In this document: positions 58,759 to 64,000 of the stretch, piece by piece
Layout of the letters: every line of letters begins with the position of its first letter
Numbering within the stretch: the stretch's first letter is position 1
Source: Oscillospiraceae bacterium
GTDB taxonomy: Bacteria > Bacillota > Clostridia > Oscillospirales > Ruminococcaceae
Direction of reading: 5' to 3'
Length of the DNA: 64,000 nt
Assembly: GCA_022793675.1 (NCBI GenBank)
Contig: JAAWDH010000025.1
Location: 1-64,000 of the forward strand
Notes under the pieces: generated by a model
Seen by the model: only the letters and a program-made list of their open reading frames with translations
The model's database searches: none
Told to the model about the DNA's origin: nothing
Program-made: the position numbers and the translations under genes

Positions 58759-59094
58759 ATGGAAGGGTCAATTACCGTCGCCTATCTGCAAAGATACATC
58801 CGCTCCAAAGACCATAACCCTGGGCATGAAATGGATTATTTTCTCAAGCTCATCGAAGAGGTCGGGGAGCTGTCGAGCATGATTTACAGCGGCGCGCCCC
58901 ATGCCCGGGGCGACCAGATCAAGGGCACGATTGAGGAAGAGCTCTGGGATGTCTTGTATTATACGTTGGCGCTGGCCAACCTCTACGGCGTGGATCTTGA
59001 ACGATGGATTCCTGTTAAGGAGGCTATCAACAACCAGCGTTATAACCCCGGCGTCCAGTTTGGCGAAGAACTGGCTTCCCTTCCTAAGCCCTGA
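58759..59094 (+). CDS. MazG-like nucleotide pyrophosphohydrolase
   Basis: The 111-residue all-alpha NTP pyrophosphatase contains FLKLIEEVGELSSM and IEEELWDVLYYTLALAN; the paired acidic motifs EExxE and ExxD are the magnesium-binding residues of the MazG/dUTPase superfamily. Single-domain members hydrolyse (d)NTPs to monophosphates in nucleotide-pool cleaning. GAGGAGG lies ten bases before the ATG. A Spo0A-C-type gene follows 118 bases later on the same strand, with a hairpin in between. Confidence 0.87.
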   Translation: MEGSITVAYLQRYIRSKDHNPGHEMDYFLKLIEEVGELSSMIYSGAPHARGDQIKGTIEEELWDVLYYTLALANLYGVDLERWIPVKEAINNQRYNPGVQFGEELASLPKP

Positions 59095-59160
59095 TCACTG
59101 GATTGGCTCCCTGCCTGGCGGAATTAGGTTATCACATATAGAATTTCCCGCCGGGCTTTG

Positions 59161-59180
59161 CACGCGAACCCCTTCGCGTG
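59161..59180 (+). promoter_or_regulatory. Palindrome between mazG-like and Spo0A-C genes
   Basis: A perfect 8-bp stem (59161-59168 with 59173-59180) has a CCCC loop and no U run after it. It lies 32 bases before the next ATG and may be an operator or leader hairpin. Confidence 0.5.
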
Positions 59181-59212
59181 TCAAAAAGCAAGCTGTAAAG
59201 GAGGTTTGTCCT

Positions 59213-59557
59213 ATGGCAAACAATGAGAAGGTCATCCGCAATGTCCTTCGCTTCATCGGACTCACAGGAAACTATAAAGGCTTTCCCGGAATGATCACTG
59301 CTGTAGACATGGTTTTGGAAAATGAGGAACTGCTCCACAGCGCGACAACAGTGCTCTATCCGACTGTTGCTGAAAAGCATGGCACTACTTCTACCCGGCT
59401 CCAGCGTAACTTCCGCACGCTCATCAATATCTGCTGGCAGGAAGAAAACCGCGAACGCCTTTATAATATCGCGGGCCGGAACCTGACCCAGTGCCCTACG
59501 GCAGTGGAATTTATTGATATGCTGTCTAATTATATCCAGGTCAATTACCCTGCGTAG
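59213..59557 (+). CDS. Stand-alone Spo0A effector-domain protein
   Basis: The 114-residue protein matches the C-terminal DNA-binding domain of Spo0A along its whole length (LRFIGLTGNYKGFPGMITAV; LYPTVAEKHGTTSTRLQRN, with the recognition helix TSTRLQRNFRTLI). It lacks the phospho-receiver domain. Full Spo0A starts sporulation by binding 0A boxes; this protein could act independently of phosphorylation or compete with Spo0A. The ATG at 59213 follows AGGAGG by eight bases. Targets are unknown. It is distinct from a complete Spo0A, which is not in the window. Confidence 0.88.
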   Translation: MANNEKVIRNVLRFIGLTGNYKGFPGMITAVDMVLENEELLHSATTVLYPTVAEKHGTTSTRLQRNFRTLINICWQEENRERLYNIAGRNLTQCPTAVEFIDMLSNYIQVNYPA

Positions 59558-59655
59558 TTTTCCGCTTATTTCATATATCTATTTGATACCTTTGGGCTTT
59601 GCTGCTTGGCAGTAAGATAGCCCGTACCCCTCCAAAAAGCCCCTCAGAACGAAGA

Positions 59656-59697
59656 CAGCAGCCTGCCCTTTAATAAAACGGGACAGGCTGCTGTTTA
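59656..59697. terminator. Bidirectional terminator
   Basis: A stem of about 12 bp (59656-59668 with 59681-59693, one mismatch) and a T-rich run on the plus strand lie between the convergent Spo0A-C-like and mscL genes. Confidence 0.8.
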
Positions 59698-59699
59698 AT

Positions 59700-60170
59700 T
59701 TACTCGCTGCGGATGCCGCTGGCAGAGGCTGTAGCCTCTTTCAGCAGGTCGCGGATCTCGGCCAAAAGCTCTTCTTGGGTAGGCGCAGCAGGCCCTGCTG
59801 GTTCCGGTGCAGGCTCTTCCTTCTTTTTCAGAAAACGGTCACGAATTTTCGCCGCAAAGCGGATGCACAGGAAAATCGACAAGGCTATCAGCAGAAAATC
59901 CACAACATTCTGAATGAAGGCTCCATAGGTAATCGCCGCTTCGGCGCGGATCACAGCGCCCATTTCGTCAAGCACTTCTGGCCGCATAACCAGCTTCAGC
60001 GAGGTGAACTGGGTCGTAGAGGTGAATAGGCTAAAAAACGGCATAATAATGTCGTTGACCAGCGAACTGACAATTTTACTGAACGCGCCGCCGATAACCA
60101 CGCCGATAGCCATATCCATGACGTTGCCTTTCAGGGCGAATTTTTTAAAATCCTCGAAAAATTTAGACAT
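59700..60170 (-). CDS. mscL: Large-conductance mechanosensitive channel
   Basis: The 156-residue protein has an N-terminal amphipathic helix, the first pore helix with the motif GNVMDMAIGVVIGGAFSKIV, a loop, the second membrane helix (FIQNVVDFLLIALSIFLCI) and a C-terminal helix with Glu/Pro-rich sequence. As a pentamer it releases solutes on sudden osmotic downshock. GGAAGG precedes the ATG. Monocistronic; it shares a bidirectional terminator with the convergent Spo0A-C gene. Confidence 0.97.
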   Translation of the reverse strand: MSKFFEDFKKFALKGNVMDMAIGVVIGGAFSKIVSSLVNDIIMPFFSLFTSTTQFTSLKLVMRPEVLDEMGAVIRAEAAITYGAFIQNVVDFLLIALSIFLCIRFAAKIRDRFLKKKEEPAPEPAGPAAPTQEELLAEIRDLLKEATASASGIRSE

Positions 60171-60257
60171 AAACCTTGATCCTTCCCTGCTTTTCTTTTA
60201 CTCTTTTATTTTAGTATACCAGATTTTTCCCAACAAATCAAGGTTTATTTTTAGGAA

Positions 60258-60383
60258 CGGGGATACGACGCTTTCTGAAGAAAGCTTGGCAAAGACTTTT
60301 ATTCGCCAGGATGCACGTCTGCGCGACCTGAAAACCCTACTGCGTCGATAGGCGAGCTACAAAGGCTCGTCTATCGACGCAGT
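60258..60383. repeat. Dispersed intergenic repeat and long hairpin
   Basis: About 60266-60350 is the reverse-oriented counterpart of 46004-46085 (hairpin GCTTTCTGAAGAAAGC, AAAGACTTTT, CGCCAGG, TACTGCGTCGAT). It runs into a 19-bp hairpin (60339-60357 with 60365-60383, one G-U pair), followed by a plus-strand T run. The stretch separates mscL and the sigma operon. Confidence 0.78.
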
Positions 60384-60419
60384 AAAGTTTTTTACATTAT
60401 TTTAACCGGCGATTTCAGC

Positions 60420-61385
60420 CTAACCGATATTTTTGCCTTCCTCAATGCCAGCTAGGCGGCCTTCTTCATAAGCTTCGTCATAACCGACAGCCTTGCCTTC
60501 CTCAATACCAACCAGACGGCCTTCTTCATAAGCTTCGTCATAACCGGCAGCCTTGCCTTCCTCAATGCCAGCCAGACGGCCTTCTTCGTAAGCTTCGTCA
60601 TAACCGATACCTTTGCCTTCTTCGATGCCAGCCTGATAGGCCTCGTCATAGCGCGTACCGTTGTCTTCAACCCTGACAGCCAGCTCTTTTGCTGAAAGCC
60701 CCAGCCCCCAGTTGTCCAAACTGATGGAATACTCGCTTGTTTCGCTGTAGCTGAAAAAGGTGTAATAGTCCACGGGAAGGGAAAGCGCAGCGATTTTTCC
60801 TGCGGCCTGCTCAACAGACTTGGCGAAATCTTCGGCTGTTTCATATTCCCCAGTAAGGCTCAGTTGCACTGAAGCCTCATAGTTGTTCTGGGCGGCCAGC
60901 TCCTCCACGCTGGGGATACGGCTTTCAAACTGATAACCTTCGTACCAGACTGAAACGTGCATATTAGCGATATTGCCAGCCCCAACCGCCCCGGCAATCT
61001 GCTGCTCAAGCTGTTGGGAAATCTGCTCGGAAGCAAGGCGGTAATTGCGCTCGCTGCCAAATATCGTCGGCAGGATGCCGCAGGCGGCGCTGCCGATAAC
61101 CAGCAGAAAGCAAAGGAGCATACTTAGTACGTCGTAACGCAGCTTGCGCCCGCCGCTGAACAGGCTGTGCAGCAGTACTTCAAATCCCAAAAGGATCAGC
61201 AGCGCCGGCATCCAGCAAAGCATTTGCAAGGTGTCTACCAGCCCCAGCTGCCCTGCAACCAAAACAGCGCCCAGCGCCACCAGCGCAAACCCCATCGTCG
61301 TCGTCCCCACCCGGCGGGACGTCTTCACCGCAGGCACCGCAAGGGGGTTCGGCCCTTGCTTGAAGTCAATCATAGATTCTTCCAT
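60420..61385 (-). CDS. Membrane protein with four C-terminal 20-residue repeats
   Basis: The 321-residue protein has four membrane segments in the first 110 residues, the first three resembling LiaF/DUF5668-type spans. After an extracytoplasmic-type domain come four repeats of 20 residues at the C-terminus, each close to GYDEAYEEGRLAGIEEGK. It is the last gene of the ECF sigma operon and overlaps the preceding gene by 16 bases. It probably acts in the sensed response; no function is known. Start at 61385 after GGAGGAGG. Confidence 0.75.
   Translation of the reverse strand: MEESMIDFKQGPNPLAVPAVKTSRRVGTTTMGFALVALGAVLVAGQLGLVDTLQMLCWMPALLILLGFEVLLHSLFSGGRKLRYDVLSMLLCFLLVIGSAACGILPTIFGSERNYRLASEQISQQLEQQIAGAVGAGNIANMHVSVWYEGYQFESRIPSVEELAAQNNYEASVQLSLTGEYETAEDFAKSVEQAAGKIAALSLPVDYYTFFSYSETSEYSISLDNWGLGLSAKELAVRVEDNGTRYDEAYQAGIEEGKGIGYDEAYEEGRLAGIEEGKAAGYDEAYEEGRLVGIEEGKAVGYDEAYEEGRLAGIEEGKNIG
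60421..60660 (-). repeat. Four in-frame 60-bp tandem repeats
   Basis: Units at 60421-60480, 60481-60540, 60541-60600 and 60601-60660 are each exactly 60 bases; the first three are nearly identical and the fourth is more diverged. They encode the 20-residue repeats of the membrane protein, so copy number could vary between strains. Confidence 0.95.
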
Positions 61386-62377
61386 GCCTGCGCCTCCTCC
61401 GCCGCATTTTTCGGAACGCCCATCCCATCAAACGAAGCCTTCGCAGAATAGCCAAAGGGGTCGACAGTCAGCGGCGACTGCGGTTCATCCTGCCTCGGTT
61501 CGTCTGCCGAAGACTGTTCCGCATAGATGCGGCCCATAATTGACGCTGTCATATCCATTTCTGGGGCAGCCTCAAAGGGGACAGAAGCATCACCGCCAAA
61601 GGGCGCAGGCTCAGGCTGGTAGGCCGGAGCCGCTTTAAAAGGCTGTGGCTGCGTTTGATAGGCTGTACTGGCAGAGGGCGTCTCAAAAGGTGATGGCTGC
61701 GCCTGATAAGCTGGTTCCGAAACAGGCGGGACTGAACCAGCCGCCGCTGCCCCGCCTGCCACGTTGGCGCGGGGATAGGGCTTTGTACCATAGGCGGTCA
61801 TTTCGTCAATAGGCTTACGGCTCCCGCGGATCAGCCGTATCCCCAGCCAGATAATCAGCACCGAGATCAACAGCTGCGGCACTTCGCTTACCAAGTTGGT
61901 CAGCCAGTAGATGCGTCCGCCGAACAGCGCCTCCAAAAAGCTGGTGATTTTATAGGCCAGCATTTCATACAGCATATAGGCCCCTACCACAATCAACGCC
62001 CAGCCAGCCAGCGAACTGCCGCTCTTGCCCTGGAAACGTTTCTTGAGCCGAGAAAAGTTCAGCTGATCAAGGATACCAGAACCCAGTTCGTCGGGGATCT
62101 GTTCCAGCTGAGCGGCGTTAAGGCCGGACAGGTTCAAACTGTCAAAAAAAGCGTAAAACCAAATCAGAGGCAAAATGAACAGCATTGGTGGGAAAATGAC
62201 ACCAAGCGCAATATCGCCAAAGAAAAGGGACATTAAGGTCAGACCCCTATTCATTTTGCCTAGGTACATCTGCCCGGCCCCAGGGCAAAACCCAAATAGG
62301 ATCGCTAGAAAGCGGCTCTTTTTCTTGCCGGTGCCCGGCAGGTCAAACTGCCTGAAATTGTTTGTCTTGCGTTCCAA
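61370..62377 (-). CDS. TM2-like multi-span membrane protein with Pro/Gln-rich tail
   Basis: The protein of about 335 residues has a TM2-like start (LAILFGFCPGAGQMYLGKM), further membrane segments, and a C-terminal region rich in Pro, Gln, Ala and Ser (about 205-335). TM2 domains are two-span modules found across bacteria with no settled role. The probable start is TTG at 62377, spaced from AGAGGTG. It is third in the ECF sigma operon, abutting the anti-sigma gene. Confidence 0.7.
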   Translation of the reverse strand: MERKTNNFRQFDLPGTGKKKSRFLAILFGFCPGAGQMYLGKMNRGLTLMSLFFGDIALGVIFPPMLFILPLIWFYAFFDSLNLSGLNAAQLEQIPDELGSGILDQLNFSRLKKRFQGKSGSSLAGWALIVVGAYMLYEMLAYKITSFLEALFGGRIYWLTNLVSEVPQLLISVLIIWLGIRLIRGSRKPIDEMTAYGTKPYPRANVAGGAAAAGSVPPVSEPAYQAQPSPFETPSASTAYQTQPQPFKAAPAYQPEPAPFGGDASVPFEAAPEMDMTASIMGRIYAEQSSADEPRQDEPQSPLTVDPFGYSAKASFDGMGVPKNAAEEAQAWKNL

Positions 62378-62378
62378 C

Positions 62379-62822
62379 TCATTCACCTCTCGAATAAATA
62401 CCAAATCCGCGAATCCAGTTCCCAATACTGTCGCTGACGCCGGAAACCATCTGGGAGAAGGAATTCCCCCGCCTAGCCTGGTCGGGAATCTTTTCGTTGC
62501 GGACGGCTAGGCTGTCGCCAAACAGCCCGCTGTACCAGATCACGACGGTCAGGCTGGCGGCGGTACAGACCTTGATAGCCCGCTTGGTCAGGAAAAGGAT
62601 GTTCCCGCGGCGCACTTTGGCCATCACCGGCTTTGCCAGCCCGCTAGGCGGCGCCATCAGCATATTTTCCGTCAGCAGCACGCTGTATCGGTCCACGCAC
62701 TGGTCGCAATAGTCCAGATGCTCTGAAAGCTCATAACAGCAAAGCGCATCCGGATCGCCGGCAGTCAGCAGCCAAAGGCCTTGGTCGCTGATATGCCCAT
62801 TCTGATTAAACACTCCGTTCAA
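62379..62822 (-). CDS. Anti-sigma factor (zinc-finger type)
   Basis: The 147-residue membrane protein has an N-terminal cytoplasmic region containing ELSEHLDYCDQCVDRY (H-x3-C-x2-C, the zinc-associated anti-sigma motif). A membrane segment follows near 82-100 (VCTAASLTVVIWYSGLF), then a short extracytoplasmic part. It should bind and inhibit the sigma factor encoded just upstream, with which it overlaps by 17 bases. The start is TTG at 62822 with AAGGAGG upstream. Confidence 0.82.
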   Translation of the reverse strand: MNGVFNQNGHISDQGLWLLTAGDPDALCCYELSEHLDYCDQCVDRYSVLLTENMLMAPPSGLAKPVMAKVRRGNILFLTKRAIKVCTAASLTVVIWYSGLFGDSLAVRNEKIPDQARRGNSFSQMVSGVSDSIGNWIRGFGIYSRGE

Positions 62823-63324
62823 CCTGCATTTCCTCCTTTACAAATTGCTGCAGCTTCAGCCTCGCACGGTAAATCTGAGTTTGTACCGTTTTGCGGGGCC
62901 GTTCCAGCCGCAGCGCAATCTCTTCCGGGGTCAGCCCCTTGATAAAGAAAAGGACTGCGACCTGGTGATATGGCTCTTCTAGGGAAAGGATCTTTTCGTG
63001 GATCAGCCGCACTGTGTCCGAAGCCACCGCCACCTCTTCGGCGGAAGCAGCCGTAGACGTAATCCGGCCCTCCATCTCATCGGTGACGTCTACCCGGCGG
63101 AAATAGGCCGATTTTAGGAAATCCTTCGCTTTGTTGGAGGCAATCCGAATCAGCCAAGGCTTATAGCTTTCGCCGTGATAGTCGTCAATGTGGCGGTAAG
63201 CGGAAAGGAAAGTCTCCTGGGTCAGGTTCTGGGCCTCATGGTAATCCCGGACCAACTGATAGCAGACGGTAAAGACCAGCTTTTCATACTGCCGGACCAG
63301 CTGCTCAAATTCCTGATCTTTCAT
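62806..63324 (-). CDS. ECF-family RNA polymerase sigma factor
   Basis: The 172-residue sigma factor has region 2 (about 6-75: VFTVCYQLVRDYHEAQNLTQ, then ETFLSAYRHIDDY) and region 4 (about 110-165: LTPEEIALRLERPRKTVQTQ, then IYRARLKL). It probably answers an envelope signal and is held by the adjacent anti-sigma factor. No clear sigma-A promoter precedes it; an ECF-like sequence at 63366-63393 may make it autoregulated. Confidence 0.92.
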   Translation of the reverse strand: MKDQEFEQLVRQYEKLVFTVCYQLVRDYHEAQNLTQETFLSAYRHIDDYHGESYKPWLIRIASNKAKDFLKSAYFRRVDVTDEMEGRITSTAASAEEVAVASDTVRLIHEKILSLEEPYHQVAVLFFIKGLTPEEIALRLERPRKTVQTQIYRARLKLQQFVKEEMQVERSV

Positions 63325-63365
63325 TGCACCGCGCTCACCGCCTCTGTTTCTCTGTCTATACCATA

Positions 63366-63393
63366 GAACGAGATAGGATTGGGGTTGGATTCA
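63366..63393 (-). promoter_or_regulatory. Possible ECF-type promoter of the sigma operon
   Basis: On the minus strand TGAATCC (63387-63393) is followed after 16 bases by CGTTC (63366-63370), resembling the -35 (TGAAC-like) and -10 (CGT) of ECF promoters. It lies about 40 bases before the sigma ATG. Confidence 0.35.
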
Positions 63394-63450
63394 ATCGGAA
63401 AGAGGTTTCCTCTTTTTTATTTTCGTCAAACCTGCCAGCGCGGTAAAGTT

Positions 63451-64000
63451 TTATGGGTGTATGCTCAGCTGCTCGATTATCATTGACAGCCCCTGTACCA
63501 TCATCTCCAGCGTCATCGACGGACGCCCCGACTTTCCCGCTGCCTGCGCCGGCAGGAAGGGAAGATGGATAAAGCCGCCCTGCTCGCCTTCTTGAAGCAG
63601 CGTCATCACCCGGTACATCAAAGCGTTACAGACATACGTCCCCGCACTCAGCGAAACCTCTGCCGGGATCCCCGCTTGGCAAAGCGTTTCCTTCAGCGCC
63701 CGCGCCGGCAGCCGCGCAAACAGCCCGTCCGGCCCGCCCTCAGCCACCGGAAGCCCCTTCGGACAGAAACCGGCGTTATCCGGCATTTCGCTGTCCATCA
63801 GATTGAGGGCTACCTGTTCAATAGAAATAGCGCTGCGGCCGCCAGCCTGCCCGACGCAGAGTATTGCTGCTGGAGCTTCTTTATAATATAGTTCTGCCGT
63901 CCTTTCCCCTGCGCCAATAAATTCTACTGGCAGCTGCGCCTTGACAAGTGTAGTTTCCCCGATCTTTTTCGGCAGCTTTTCCACAGCTTCCCAAGAAGGG
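63451..64000 (-). CDS. pcp: Pyroglutamyl-peptidase I, truncated by the window edge
   Basis: The enzyme removes N-terminal pyroglutamate from peptides (peptidase C15). The C-terminal part is present: GQAGGRSAISIEQVALN (Glu of the triad), AGTYVCN (nucleophile Cys) and GGFIHLPFLP (His). Sequence before the first ATG of this frame still reads as pcp (PSWEAVEKL), so the true start lies beyond position 64000 and the coding region is open at its 5' end. Confidence 0.92.
   Translation of the reverse strand, partial: PSWEAVEKLPKKIGETTLVKAQLPVEFIGAGERTAELYYKEAPAAILCVGQAGGRSAISIEQVALNLMDSEMPDNAGFCPKGLPVAEGGPDGLFARLPARALKETLCQAGIPAEVSLSAGTYVCNALMYRVMTLLQEGEQGGFIHLPFLPAQAAGKSGRPSMTLEMMVQGLSMIIEQLSIHP

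Noticed and set aside
58629-58817. Plus-strand open frame of 62 codons before the MazG-like gene
   Set aside because: It overlaps the MazG start in another frame and looks like leader sequence, with no homology.
60421-60660. CRISPR array
   Set aside because: The 60-bp units are contiguous, in frame and coding, with no spacers.

Overview
The window looks like chromosome of an anaerobic, GC-rich Firmicute of class Clostridia, probably an Oscillospirales/Ruminococcaceae-type gut commensal. The grounds are the str/rpo gene order, a peptidoglycan (dcw) cluster with a DAP-type MurE, a stand-alone Spo0A effector domain, strong AGGAGG ribosome sites, perfect TTGACA-N17-TATAAT promoters, and glycan and amino-sugar enzymes (GH95 fucosidase, MurQ, NAG-type kinase). 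No genus is claimed. No tRNA, rRNA, CRISPR array, transposase or prophage was seen.

Layout. 1-5.2 kb, plus strand: a MurNAc-recycling operon (murQ, sugar kinase, MBL hydrolase), then a BlaI/BlaR-like pair behind a promoter with twin operators; the BlaR-like protein ends in an M23 peptidase domain. 5.3-12.2 kb, minus strand: an XRE regulator, a DUF1266 protein, a MalY/PatB lyase, a NifX-like protein, a C26 amidase and a GH95 fucosidase. 12.4-25.2 kb, minus strand: rpoB-rpoC-(small AT-richer gene)-rpsL-rpsG-fusA-tuf. 25.2-25.9 kb is a non-coding stretch holding the rpoBC promoter and, on the other strand, a promoter for an apparent structured RNA. 25.9-28.2 kb: an SdpR/SdpI-type operon with a nested palindromic operator, a YhfC-type membrane protease and a YbjQ protein. 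28.3-38 kb: assorted metabolism (sugar isomerase-like, UPF0173, APH kinase, GNAT, ilvD, radical SAM, fumarase alpha, amidohydrolase) plus a decayed or recoded small gene.

38.4-55.9 kb is the dcw cluster, read right to left: mraZ-rsmH-ftsL-PBP-murE-murF-mraY-like-ftsW-murG-murA-ftsQ-ftsZ, followed by asnB. It lacks murD, murC and ftsA. The protein in the mraY position aligns along its length with MraY but has lost nearly all catalytic residues, and its neighbour MurF is also diverged. MraZ boxes lie in front of mraZ, and a promoter plus terminator sit between ftsL and the PBP gene. 56-64 kb: YdbS/YdbT membrane proteins, a MazG-like hydrolase with the Spo0A-C protein, mscL, an ECF sigma/anti-sigma operon whose last product ends in four 20-residue repeats, and the 3' part of pcp.

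The most notable observations are the degenerate MraY, the BlaR-M23 fusion, the structured RNA candidate at 25.7 kb, and a family of dispersed modular intergenic hairpin repeats.
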